From Aplectana chamaeleonis (taxonomy: Eukaryota > Nematoda > Chromadorea > Rhabditida > Cosmocercidae): a DNA stretch of 64,000 nucleotides. Below the pieces are notes generated by a model. That model was not told where the DNA came from. It saw only the letters and a program-made list of their open reading frames with translations, and did not search any database. Location: positions 310,001 to 374,000 of the forward strand of contig JAPDOI010000445.1 of assembly GCA_029168955.1 (NCBI GenBank), read 5' to 3'. The translations under genes were made by a program, and so were the position numbers. Each line of letters opens with the position of its first letter. The first letter of the stretch is position 1. Positions 1-11,069 of the stretch are shown one piece after another.

Positions 1-115
1 ATTATTTATGTTGGAGTGGACTAAAATCGAGAAGCAAATATTGATTGAAACGGTAAAACCGCCACCGCGGTTTGAGCGGCGCCGCTTTGGCGGTGCTGGT
101 GGACTATGAAAGTTC

Positions 116-205
116 ACACCGCGCGTCCCGGGCGTGCCGCGCGGTAAGAACTTCCATACTCCACCGCGCTTCCCGCGCGTCACGCGCGTGCCGCGCAAAC
201 TATGA
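116..205. repeat. GC-rich hairpin-type repeat pair
   Basis: Two adjacent related segments (about 119-150 and 160-200) share the words CCGCGC, GCGTGCCGCGC and a following ACTATGAAAG. Similar words recur at 15.5-15.8 kb, so this is a copy of a dispersed GC-rich palindromic family rather than a gene part. Confidence 0.5.
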
Positions 206-320
206 AAGATGCCTAAACTTTCTCTCTGACTCCAGCTTCTTGTCGGCGGACACTACACGGGTACGGGTCTGCTGTAAATGTTGTGAACAAAGACTGAGCT
301 TCTTCCCGACGAGTTTACAG

Positions 321-500
321 ATGGTTCCCAACCACAGATTCCTTTCTCTAGCCATCCACTTCATCGACAGTCGAGAATTGCTGTTGACTCGGGCACTCAC
401 CCTCTTCACAACCTGAGATATGCTAGTACTGATCTCAATGATTTTACAAGCTATGTCAGAGATTGGACTAACCTAACGAAGACGACTGATAGCATTCAAG
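321..500 (+). CDS. Exon-like segment of an unrecognised gene (partial)
   Basis: A 180-bp open segment lies between a plausible acceptor (TTTACAG ending at 320) and a consensus donor (GTAAGT at 501). Entering in phase 1 and leaving in phase 1 it encodes about 59 residues, including the stretches SHPLHRQSRIAVDSG and DFTSYVRDWTNLTK. The same frame is closed by a stop just upstream (near 286), which fits an exon boundary. No family is recognised and I could not find a matching neighbouring exon with confidence, so it could be a lone exon, a relic or chance. A competing frame starting with ATG at 321 is open for 31 codons. Confidence 0.35.
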
Positions 501-1960
501 GTAAGTCTGAGTTGATTGCGTAAAATCTTGCGTTGCGATGATGGCGCCGCACAACGGATTAGCCTCGATCATGCTAACTTAGATATCAGTATCTACATAA
601 CAGTGGTGAGAAATACAGAGCTGGGACTCGAAGGAATCCAAAAAATAAAAATAGAAAAAGTTTGAACTTCAAAACCTCTCACAAAATCAAAGCCAATTCG
701 GGCGCCAATAAATTTGGAACACCCTGTAATGCTTATATGGCACACTGAGAACCAAAGGCAATCTAGCGACTTACCTACAGTGTGATCACAGTAAATAAAT
801 GATGTAGCAATCTATGTTTCCCGTACGCAACATGTAGGACCAAACACTGAGTGGCACGAAAGCAGGGAATCCCTTTCTTCTCCACTACGGAACTCTTTTT
901 CTGGGTAAGGACTTACTTTGGTGCTAATTTTTTTTGTGAATGAAGATTGAACATCAATAGCGACGTGCTCCGACTTACGTCCAAAAGGGAAAGGCTGGTG
1001 GGCGCTCTTTTAGTAATCAGGAATCAGTGGACGGGACTGCTCTCAGTGAACGTGCCGAGTCCTCAGTCCTGCCACTTTTCTGAAGTAGGAGGGAGATTCC
1101 ATTTTGTTGTATACCTCAGATACAAGTCTTTCACGGATCATCGTACGGGAGATTTCCTGCCGCTGTAGGACTAGAGAATAGTAGAAGATTCATTATTAGA
1201 ACATTTAAACAGCAAGCACACCAGATCAGGACACCTGCGCACAGCTAACATACCTTCTGTCAGACCGTAAGCTCCTTTAGTTCCTCCAACAGCTGCCCAG
1301 GACAGCACGTTGAGTCCTCTGCTTCCGCTCACTGCCCTAACTGCCGCACTCATAGTGGCCTTACGTGCTGCTACATTCTCACCAACTGCTCCAGTCGTCT
1401 CCATTAACTGCGGCTCCTAATTGTGGCCCCAACTGCTGCCCTTCTCTCCCGAACTGCTGCTACTCATGGTCTTTATTCTGGGAAGGTACGTTTACACTTG
1501 GAACCGCTCTAGGGAGGTCATCCCAGCTGTCATCGGCGTTTGAGACATGATCCTCCCCACGGTCTACGGGTGCGGGATCACCCTACCCCTCAAGACGTGG
1601 GGCTCATCCGCTAAATCGAAAAATTATCCTTCGGCCTCTGAGTGATCCTTCAGAGGCGGCTGGAAGTCAACATCTCGGACCGGCCTCGAAATGCCGAGTG
1701 AGCAATCGGCGAGACGGAACGCCTTTCATACCTTTTGGTTTGTTCACTCTGAACATAATACTAATACCAGAAAAGCTCGATTCTCAGCAAGGTTTTGACA
1801 TGTTTTCCTCAATTAATTCAGCTTGAGCACGCATGTATGTTGCAAGATGGAAACGTCAGACTTGGGCACAGGTGGTAGATGCGCCGGGAGTGAATCATCG
1901 ATGATCACAAGGATACAGGTTTTGCCGCATCACAGGGAAGTTCAGGATGCAATATCCACT
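501..1960. other. Unassigned stretch
   Basis: No supported gene or repeat. A 73-codon open frame at 947-1168 (+) has no recognisable domain or splice context and was not called. Confidence 0.4.
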
Positions 1961-1965
1961 GAATA

Positions 1966-2720
1966 ATGGCTTCACAATTCGAACCAAGACATCTTCCGAC
2001 GGCATCTTCCTTACTCAGTAGTCTTGCAATAGTCTTGCCCGCTCTGCGCGATGCCCTCTTGCCCGCTCTGGGCGATGTCCTACAGTTTCAGAGCATTGCT
2101 TGCTCTGCAAGACGTCCTGCTCAAGTCCTACCCAACTCACAACCGAAGTCCTGCTCTTTATTTGACGGCTCGTGCCCATTGTCTTACAATGCAGGCCTGC
2201 GCCCGCTGTCCTGCGCACAATGTGCGGAGTCGTACAGAGTTGTCCCGCACATTGAAAGCAACGTCTTATCCAATTCTGATTCGGTCCTGTAGAATACTCC
2301 TCGAGTCCTTTACAGTCTTTCTCCCAAATTCCAGGTCAGCGTTCGACGTCTTGTAGAGCCTTGCCTGAACCCTGCACAAATTTAACCATTGGAGCGCAGG
2401 CTTGTTGACGATATGAAGAACTGGTCGAGATATTGTCCAAGATTGAAAACTTGTCTAGAAATAGTCGAGAATTAAGCTGAATACAAACAAGTCTGAATTC
2501 TAGATCGGCTGCCCAAAATTTTCCGAGACTTCTCAACAAAACTAGAACAAACTGTCTAGTTGGTCAGAAAATGTCCCGAATTCTGAAGCATTCCTGCAGC
2601 GTTTATTGACAAAAACACGGTTTTCTCGAAACCTCAACAACTTCTCCCTGAATTTAAGACAACTTTGGGATTCTCGTCCTATTCAGGACAAGTTTTCGAC
2701 GTATACAGGACAACTGTTTT
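1966..2720. repeat. Degenerate quasi-periodic segment
   Basis: Variants of the words GTCCTGC, GCCCGCTCTGCGCGATG and later GTC(C)GAATT/GACAA recur irregularly. Open frames here (for example 1966-2292) are composed of these words and are probably not genes. The period is too degraded to define by eye. Confidence 0.3.
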
Positions 2721-4745
2721 TTACTGAGTAGGGAGTTGTGCACCTTCAGCCTTAAAATGATAGAATCTCCATGCTCATTATGAATAGTTATCCTAGGGAC
2801 CACTTTAAGCGATGTCACCGCGTTCTGGCCAAGACACAAAGCAGGAGTCAGGCAACGAATGGAGAAGAAGCGCAGCAAGCCTTCCCCTTGTGCTGCCGTC
2901 GCTACTCTCATTGAGGCGAGAGCCAGCTGTGCTCCCTCAGAACAACACAATCGTCTGAGATGAACATCGGACGATTGCTTCAATTCCATATACCTTGATT
3001 GGTGGAAAAGGAGAAATGGTGAATTGACATAAAGCTAATCAGATGTCTTTATGTGCATGCTTAAAACAAAGAACTCCCCATGCGGGATGTGAATATGCTT
3101 GTAGCTGTCCAAACGAACCACTTTGAGAAATGTTCCCACACTACGATGGCTACAAAAAAAGCAGCAGCTGAGGCGGCAAATGGAGGACGAGGGCAGCACG
3201 TGCTGTCAAGGGCAGCACAGAGGCAGCACGTGCTGCTCGAGCAGCAGCTCTTCCCCTCGTGCTGCCCCCGCTACCCTCGTCGATTTGAACGCCTATTACG
3301 CTCCATTACTACCCCGCGATCCTCTGAGCAGTTGCCTGGTATTCGGCTTGGTTTCCCGCTAGATCACCTATGTAGATCGGTAGACAGAACAAAGGGAAAC
3401 ACTCAGGCGGCGTTCATACGTTGCGAGGGCGCGCGATTGCGCAAAATCGATGGTCATCGTGGGCATACGATTTTCTAGCCGCTCTCATGCGCTCGTCCTC
3501 GCGCGCCCACGCCTGCTCGCTCTCGCGCGCTCACGTCCGCTCTAAAAAGGAACCAGCAAGTTTCAAGTCTTAAGCTCCATCCCAGAAGCAGGGAGCATCA
3601 AACGTGTTTCAAAACTTATAATCTTCGTTACCCATTATTTCACTACAGCCAGCACAAAACGATGGGAATGATTTGTCAACGCGCTGACTCGAGTGATTGA
3701 TCACCCGGTCAAACGTTGTCAATCGAATCTACACGATGCAAGGGCTGTTTCCCCGTGTTATTTTCGTGTGCGGGCATCCTTCAGCGCTGAGCATTGAGTG
3801 GCGCACAGCAGCGGAAACGCACGCTCTCGCCACGTATGGACGCTGCCTCAAAGGTGGGGGTCACGGACACCCGGCTGCCAAAAACTGCAGCCACTTAATG
3901 CATAGGTCAACGCTGTGATCAGACGGCCACAACACGTGTCATTAAAGGCATCGTTCGCACTGCAAACCATTTTTCATTTTTCAGGCTCAATTTCATGATT
4001 GAGCCTGGTAGATCACACACATTGATAAATTTTGGCGCGTCAAAAACGTAGAACAATGAGGTGGGAAGGCGTAAAGATGAGACTTCGCCACCAGCTCTCA
4101 CCAGTTGATGCCACCGTCAAACCACATGAAAAACAGTTATGACACGAGCTCTTTAGGCAGAAAAACTCTGAGAATGACAGTGACAAGGCCTCCGAATGCA
4201 GAAAAACTTGAAGAGCAATTTTGGCGCGAATTCCAAATTCATAATCACAATATGTTACGAATGACTTTTCTTTACAAATGAAGGCTTTTCATAGTACCTT
4301 CGACATTTTCGTTCACTAGAGGGGCTATGTCACAAAAAACCTGGAAAATCGCTCCAGCCGCGAAGCGGCTGGAGAGGTTTGGTTTTGCCCGGGACTTGTG
4401 ATCACTTAGGATTCTGTAAAGTAGTTAATAAAACCTATTGAACAAATTATCCAGAGATTTCCATCGGGATATAGGTGAGAGGGTCCAGGAGGCACATGCT
4501 GACAAAATTTGAGCCAAATCGGTGCAAAACTAGCAAAGTTAGATCGGCGATTCTTCAGCGAAAATTCTTGTTGTGCGTGTTACTCGTTCCTGCTTCCTGC
4601 TTCGCGCTTCGTGCTTCCTTCTTCCTCGTGCGTTACGCACCCTTAGTAGTGGCCACTGCCAATGGTCGCAGGCGATCAGTTGGACAGGCAGGTAAGTTGG
4701 TATGTGGACAGATAAGCATGCTGGTGAGTAGGTAGACAATGAGTA
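2721..4745. other. Unassigned stretch with short perfect palindromes
   Basis: The E-box-like 12-mer CAGCACGTGCTG occurs twice 30 bp apart (3194-3205 and 3224-3235). GC-rich words around 3420-3540 resemble the hairpin family seen at 15.5-16.7 kb. No gene is supported. Confidence 0.35.
4352..4374. other. Short GC-rich hairpin
   Basis: CTCCAGCCGC and GCGGCTGGAG form a perfect 10-bp stem with a three-base GAA loop. No flanking gene explains it. Confidence 0.6.
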
Positions 4746-6869
4746 CTTACTGTTTAGCATTAGCTACTTCACTTATAACTGCTTATCATATCAAGTGATA
4801 TCACCAGTTGGTAGATCAAATCGCTAAAACACGTTGTAGGCTGTACTTTTCGATGGGAAGGGACAAGGAAAGTGACTAACAAGTTTGTTACTTACTGTTT
4901 AAGATAAATACTTCACTTATTACTGCTTATCATATCAAGTGATATTATCAGTTGGTAGATCAAATCGCTAAAATATGTATTTTTTCGTAGAGAAGGGACA
5001 GGGGAAGTGACTAACAAGTTCGTTACTTACTGTTTAGCATTAACTACTTCACTTATAACTGTTTATCATATCAAGTGATATTATCAGTTGGTAGATCAAA
5101 TCGTTAAAACACGTTGTAGGCTGTACTTTTCGAGGGGAAGGGACACGGAAAGTGACTAACAAGTTTGTTACTTACTGTTTAAGATAAATACTTCACTTAT
5201 TACTGCTTATCATATCAAGTGATATTATCAGTTGGTAGATCAAATCGCTAAAACACGTTGTAGGCTGTACTTTTCGATGGGAAGGGACAAGGAAAGTGAC
5301 TAACAAGTTTGTTACCTACTGTTTAACATTAAATACTTCACTTATTACTGCTTATCATATCAAGTGATATTATCAGTTGGTAGATCAAATCGCTAAAATA
5401 TGTACTTTTTCGTAGAGAAGGGTCAGGGGAAGTGACTAACAGGTTCGTTACTTACTGTTTAGCATTAACTACTTCACTTATAACTGCTTATCATATCAAG
5501 TGATATTATCAGTTGGTAGATCAACTCGCTAAAACACGTTGTAGGCTGTACTTTTCGATGGGAAGGGACAAGGAAATCGACTAACCAGTTTGTTACTTAC
5601 TGTTTAACATCAAATACTTCACTTATTACTGCTTATCATAACCAGTGATATTATCAGTTGGTAGATCAAATCGCTAAAACACGTTGTAGGCTGTACTTTT
5701 CGATGGGAAGGCACAAGGAAAGTGACTAACAAGTTTGTTACTTACTGTTTAAGATAAATACTTCACTTGTAACTGCTTATCATATCAAGTGATATTATCA
5801 GTTGGTAGATCAAATCGCTAAAACACGTTGTAGGCTGTACTTTTCTATGGGAAGGGACAAGGAAAGTGACTAACAAGTTTGTTACCTACTGTTTAACATT
5901 AAATACTTCACTTATTACTGCTTATCATATCAAGTGATATTATCAGTTGGTAGATCAAATCGCTAAAATATGTACTTTTTCGTAGAGAAGGGTCAGGGGA
6001 AGTGACTAACAGGTTCGTTACTAACTGTTTAGCATTAACTACTTCACTTATAACTGCTTATCATATCAAGTGATATTATCAGTTGGTAGATCAACTCGCT
6101 AAAACACGTTGTAGGCTGTACTTTTCGATGGGAAGGGACAAGGAAATCGACTAACCAGTTTGTTACTTACTGTTTAACATCAAATACTTCACTTATTACT
6201 GCTTATCATAACCAGTGATATTATCAGTTGGTAGATCAAATCGCTAAAACACGTTGTAGGCTGTACTTTTCGATGGGAAGGGACAAGGAAAGTGACTAAC
6301 AAGTTTGTTACTTACTGTTTAAGATAAATACTTCACTTGTAACTGCTTATCATATCAAGTGATATTATCAGTTGGTAGATCAAATCGCTAAAACACGTTG
6401 TAGGCTGTACTTTTCTATGGGAAGGGACAAGGAAAGTGATTAACAAGTTTGTTACTTACTGTTTAACATTAAATACCTCACTTATTACTGCTTATCCTAT
6501 CAAGTGATATTATCAGTTGGTAGATCAAATCGCTAAAACATGTACCTTTTTGTAGAGAATGGACAGGGGAAGTGGCTGACAAGTTTGTTACTTACTGTTT
6601 AACATTAAATACTTCACTTATTACTGCTTATCATATCAAGTGATATTATCAGTTGGCAGATCAAATCGCTGAAACACGTACTTTTTTGTAGAGAAGGGAG
6701 AGGGGAAGTGACTAACAAGTATGTGACTTACTGTTTACCACTGATTCCTATTTTTACTGCTTATCATAGCAAGTGATATTATCAGTTGGTAGATCAGATC
6801 GATAAAACACGTTGTAGGCTGTACTTTTTCAAAGGGTAGGGACAGGGGAAGTGACTAAAAAGTTTGTTA
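4746..6869. repeat. Satellite: 15 tandem ~135-145-bp monomers with 570-bp higher-order period
   Basis: Using the marker CTTACTGTTT, monomers begin near 4746, 4891, 5026, 5171, 5315, 5451, 5596, 5741, 5885, 6021, 6166, 6311, 6455, 6591 and 6726. Lengths cycle 145, 145, 144, 136, so the blocks 5451-6020 and 6021-6590 are near-identical 570-bp four-monomer units; diagnostic variants (AACCAGTGATATT, CTTTTCTATGGG) recur at the same place in each block. Each monomer carries an imperfect palindrome, ATATCAAGTGATAT. The last two monomers are more diverged, as expected at an array edge. No coding potential is seen. Confidence 0.93.
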
Positions 6870-6872
6870 CTT

Positions 6873-6918
6873 TTTGATGACGTCATCAAAGTGCATGGGG
6901 CATGTGATGACGTCATCA
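6873..6918. other. Twin CRE-type palindromes at the satellite edge
   Basis: An 18-bp perfect palindrome centred on TGACGTCA lies at 6873-6890, and a 14-bp one (TGATGACGTCATCA) at 6905-6918. TGACGTCA is the known bZIP/CREB full site; function here is only inferred. They sit immediately after the last satellite monomer and before a GCGCGC-rich stretch. Confidence 0.5.
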
Positions 6919-7067
6919 GGACGTCGACGAAAGAGAGTCGCGCGTAATTTGTAGCGCGCGCGAGAAGTCAATTACTTACTGATTGTCATATCAATCCATG
7001 CTATTTGGAAAATATTGAAGATTTTCAGAGATGTTACTTCGTAATATCAAGAAAAAGTGAACAATTC

Positions 7068-7676
7068 TATCAAAAAGGGGTCTTCCAAGCGAAAGAGGTT
7101 TGGTTCGCGTCAGAAGCGTTCCAACAAAAAGTGAACAATAGGCAAGTAGAATGAGGAGAGTCTACAAAAATTGAACAATATTTTCTGAGAAGATTTTCTT
7201 GGCCGATACTTCTTAACAGCGAAAACAAACCGTTGTGGTATTTTACGAGAAAGAGTTTAGTGTCTTCCGAAAAAAGGGCTTCTATTCGTTTCACGAAATT
7301 TTACGGGAATACTCTTGCTCAATGCTGTAATTCTATTCTAAAGTTTCGCTTTTCCTTACAGCTAGACCTAACCGTCTGTATAGGTCTTTACGACATCGTC
7401 TTCTATTCTGAGGGTAAGTATTAGGTTTGCATGCACATACCTTTTAACGGTTCTCGCGTAGTCAGGACTATTTTTGGAACCACAAAGTGTTTCCGCGTAG
7501 AACACCGCAACGGTTCGTTTTCGCTGTTAAGAAGTATAGGCCAAGAAAATCAGTCTCAGAGGGTAGTGTTCACTTTTTGTTGACTCTCCTCATTCTACTT
7601 GCCTATTGTTCACTTTTTGTTGGAACGTTTCTGACGCGAACCAAACCTCTTTCGCTTGGAAGACCCTTTTCGATAG
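7068..7676. repeat. Large inverted repeat (foldback-like)
   Basis: Left arm about 7068-7250 and right arm about 7490-7676 are reverse complements at high identity, for example AGCGAAAGAGGTTTGG on the left against CCAAACCTCTTTCGCTTG on the right, and CTTCTTAACAGCGAAAAC against its complement. Homology fades towards a central spacer of roughly 240 bp. The open frames on both strands of the arms mirror each other and are shadows. It may be a foldback element or a hairpin-RNA source. Confidence 0.85.
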
Positions 7677-7708
7677 TAGATAAAAGGGTTTACTGCGCGT
7701 ACGATGCA

Positions 7709-8328
7709 TTTAGAGGCATCGTGCAAGGATCAGAACCGAATTCCGGCTTTTGCGTTCAGTCGGACTATTGGGTCATGAAAATATTATTCAGAAAGCTTGG
7801 AGTTCCAAAATCGCCTTCGGATGAAGACCCGCTTACTTCAATTGGCTTACTGGGTTTGTGGCCGGCCTTGGTATCGGTCCGTTGCTACAAGGAACGAAAC
7901 TCCGCTATTGCTGGCGGCATCGTGCCTTGACGCGTCTTAGGGCGCAGTGCTCACGCCAGTCGATTTTACATTCGGCATCGATCGGGAGCATCTGACAGCA
8001 ATGGACGCAGGAGTCCCTTTTTAGTCCCTTTTTGGTAGTCCCTTTTTGATTTCGTTTGAGTGGTTGTTTTTTAGGTAGGAAATCAAAAGCTTCCAACGCT
8101 GAGTCAAAGAATTAATAGTAGAACTGTTCCTGGCATTCTCCGCGCAACTATACCAAGATGATGTCGGCGCGAACTTCAAATTTGTTTTGAACTTTCCTAA
8201 ATTGGGTTTTTCTTGAAAAGTTGATATTTTTGAGGGGGCCTTCTGCAACCTTCAGTCACTATAGGGATATAAGATCACGAAAACTTCAAAAACCAAAATA
8301 TGGTTTTCATCGTGTACGATGCCTTTAA
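7709..8328. mobile_element. MITE family D, copy 1
   Basis: The right terminus (GGTTTTCATCGTGTACGATG then CCTTTAAA, ending at 8328) is the inverse of the terminus of the related copy at 42167 and of a diverged left terminus near 7709 (TTTAGAGGCATCG). The interior matches the copy at 42.2 kb over several hundred bases (CGTTCAGTCGGACTATTGGG and GGGCGCAGTGCTCACGCCAG regions). No transposase frame is present, so it is non-autonomous. Confidence 0.8.
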
Positions 8329-8795
8329 AGACACAGTCCAACCTCAGAGGTAATTTTTGATACTATGGTCCGGTCGCCGCCTTTGACAACCCTGCCAAGC
8401 GCGAAATCTCAATTCACTCAAATAAGCGAGAAAAAGCTAGGAAAAAGTCGGCCACGCCCCCTTGAAAGAAAAAATGGGTAACGCCCACCGTCAGGTTTCC
8501 GACCCGACGCGCGAATAAATTTATTCAAAGCCTATGTTCTTCAATTTGCTTTTGGTATGGCTTCATATTGTGGCCTGCTACAGAACGGTGGCTGCGAATA
8601 CCGAGAGAATACGAGCTCGAGACCACTCGTCCGAGAACTTCTAGCCGTTCAAAATGGAAATTGTTGAAGAGCCGTAACTCCGTTCTTAGTGAGTTTTGAG
8701 CGATTCTGAAAATACGATTGTGATCAGCGTGAAATTTTCTCCAAGATAGCCCGAAAAACGAAAAATCGATTCCGAGGTTGGACTGTGTCTTTAAA
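8323..8795 (+). mobile_element. MITE family A, copy 1
   Basis: A perfect 22-bp terminal inverted repeat (TTTAAAGACACAGTCCAACC plus TC) occupies 8323-8344 and 8774-8795. Related copies lie at 34007 (reverse), 56384 and 61859. The left end shares its TTTAAA with the right end of the family D element, so the two abut. It is about 470 bp long with no coding capacity. Confidence 0.88.
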
Positions 8796-8984
8796 TCAGG
8801 AAGCCGCAATCAGCTAGTGGGCGCAAAGGTAGTGGGCGCACACGGTCGATAACTATCATCACCTCGTTCTTCAGGCTCTTATCTCGATTCGCTGAAAAGA
8901 ATTATTTAAGTCACTAATAAAAGAACCTAAATTTAAAACACCAGCTGTTTGGTTTGGTTTCTCTGTTCGTCAACTTACCTAACG

Positions 8985-9123
8985 TCGGCATGAATTCGGA
9001 AGAGACTTCGAGTTCACTGTTGAAGGTTGGCGCAAATTCGGTGCCATATGCTATAACATAGGTGCACCGAATTCGCGCCAGCCTTCAATGGGTAACGCAA
9101 AGACTCTTCAGGATCCATGCCGA
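8985..9123. repeat. Palindromic element, copy 1 of 3
   Basis: Arms of about 61 bp (8985-9045 and 9061-9123) are inverse copies: TCGGCATG, GAAGAGAC, TTGAAGG and TTGGCGCAAATTCGGTGC on the left answer their complements on the right. The loop is about 15 bp (ATATGCTATAACATA). Related copies are at 36733 and 39423. It lies just upstream of the exon at 9222. Confidence 0.85.
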
Positions 9124-9221
9124 TCATACACATGGTAATGGACGAAAGTATATGGATAGACACATTATGTTAGCTACGGGGGCACAATTGTATTCCGCCA
9201 ATTTCTAAATCTCAATTCCAG

Positions 9222-11069
9222 AATGTGCGGAACACAGACAAGTCCATACAATCAATGAAGGACGATGTGCGTTACTCATTCATTTTCTACCATGAACAAG
9301 CAGAAGGAACAAAACCGATGAGTGCTGATGAAGCCCTAGCAAGACTGAAAAATACGAAGCCAAAGGAGGCAGAGAAGAAAATCAAGCAAACTTCGTACGT
9401 TTTTTGTCCCTGATCCTCCAGATCACTTCTCCGTAACGGTTTTTACTGAATGGAAAATGAGAGCTGGGTGTAAGTCTCCACGGGGTCGCGACTTCTCAAC
9501 GTCTTACACATTTGTAGGCTCTCCAGAACAGTATCGTGAAAAGGTTTTTGGATGCGGAAAGAAGGATTCATCGTTATGTTCTCCTAGGATTGAAAAAAGG
9601 CGCGGCGCGATCACGTTGTAGCGTCCCATGTCGATCAGGTCGAGTCGCGGCGCGGCATAGCATCGCCTTTGGGTCTGGTGTCATACTTCCCGCGACGAAC
9701 GACGCGACATAATGTAATATCTTCTATATCGGCCGAAAATAGATATTGTCGCGGTCGCGTGCTACGGCAAGAATAAAGGTGATCACCTCGCTCTTCGCAT
9801 GGAAGCGGGGGCGCGGCGCGGTTATCGCGATGCGATTATTAATGGTATCTGGACCACCTTCCCTTCCTTTTCGTCCTTCGGTAGTTCTAATCTAATCATT
9901 AACCTCATCCTGAAGGATTCAGATACTCGGAGAAGATTAGAATCCGATTTCCCGGCAAAATGCATCACTTAAAGATTTGGGTATTTTAATTGTACGAATG
10001 GACATTCTTCAGTAATTTTTTCAATTTTTCTGGCTGTCAAGTATGAATCATTTCTCTCGATTAATCGAATAGGCTGTTCGAAACATTCGATGGATTAATT
10101 CGCGCACGGTGGTTTCTTTCCGCCAATCACCGCGTATTTATAAAATATCGCATGATAAAACAACTATGTCCAGGGGCGGATTTCTTCGTGTAGTTTTCAA
10201 GAGATTCTTCATTTGGTTGGACGCTTTATCGCGTGAGTTCATCAGGCAGTTTTCAGAGTGTTGCGGCGTGATTTCAATTGCGGTGCGTCAGTAGCGCCGC
10301 AACGTCATCAAGCGCGTTACAGAGCGATCGGACTCTGACAGCGTAACCACCTTAGGCCCCGTCAGAGCTGGTCGATCGACTGAACCCCACCCGGTTGATA
10401 CACACCAAAATAGTGACAGACGGGCGCAGAAAATCCACCCAATGAGTCCGTCTGCAACCGTCTGCTTGGGTCCGGAATTCACCCAAGTCGATACTGGAGT
10501 TCAACGCGCGCACACCGGCAGGGCCTATGCAACCGAGGTCAGTTTTTCCGCCCCTGGTTCAGTCGGTTTTCGACCAATTCTGACGGGGGTCTTACATTGT
10601 GTTAACAGAAAGTCTTACAGAGCCATCAAGTTGTTTGATAACAGAACAAAAGAGAGGAAGGAGGATCTTTTCGTCTTCTACGTGCCTTGTGATCTCAGCA
10701 AGTGAGTGTTATCAAAAATCTTGAATTTTGAAATCAAATCAAAAAAACTTCTTGTTTGTTATCAAAAAGAGTTCTAGTATATGTAACAGAGTGTTTCTAC
10801 TTCAGCACTCTATTGAACTTCACAGCTGAGAGATTATTCTGAAAACGGTGAGGTGTCGACTTTTAGAATGACATATTTTTTAAGGGTAGATGAAGAAGAT
10901 AGAAAGGAGTTTGTCAAAGAAATGGTGGACAAAAAACTAGAGCAGAAAGTCCTGATCGTCTCAACAAATCTGCCCGCAGAAAACATCACTATTCTATACA
11001 ATCAGACGAGTAACCGTGTAGTTGGTGAGGAAGACGGTGGCGACATTGCTGACAAAGTTTCCGATTTTG
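9222..11069 (+). CDS. Unrecognised protein, three internal exons (partial gene)
   Basis: Three exons fit together by frame and phase: 9222-9394 (after TTCCAG, donor GTACGT, leaves in phase 2), 10609-10701 (after TTAACAG, donor GTGAGT, 93 bp) and 10867-11069 (after TTTTAG, donor GTGAGT, leaves in phase 1). Together they give about 156 residues without a stop. The product is hydrophilic and Lys/Glu-rich, with segments such as ALARLKNTKPKEAEKK, EDLFVFYVPCD and KVLIVSTNLPAENITILYNQ. No signal peptide, membrane segment or known domain is seen. Both ends are missing: the first exon enters in phase 0 and the last leaves in phase 1, so further exons must exist on each side but were not identified. 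The palindromic element at 8985-9123 and a MITE at 10352-10594 lie in its flank and intron. Function is unknown; the three consistent phases make a real gene likely. Confidence 0.7.
10352..10594. mobile_element. Intronic TIR element (MITE)
   Basis: The left end (TTAGGCCCCGTCAGAGCTGG, continuing GACTGAACCCC) is the inverse of the right end (GGTTCAGTCGG..AATTCTGACGGGGGTCTTA). It is about 240 bp with no coding capacity. It ends 14 bp before the exon at 10609, so it supplies much of that intron's 3' part. Confidence 0.75.

Noticed and set aside
1966..2356. Two overlapping frames of about 100 codons
   Set aside because: Both are made of the same degenerate repeated words and show no splice sites or domain.
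4746..6869. CRISPR-like array
   Set aside because: Monomers are contiguous 135-145-bp repeats without unique spacers, in a eukaryotic context.
7487..7930. 147-codon plus-strand frame
   Set aside because: It runs across the right arm of an inverted repeat and into a family D MITE, with a mirrored frame on the other arm.
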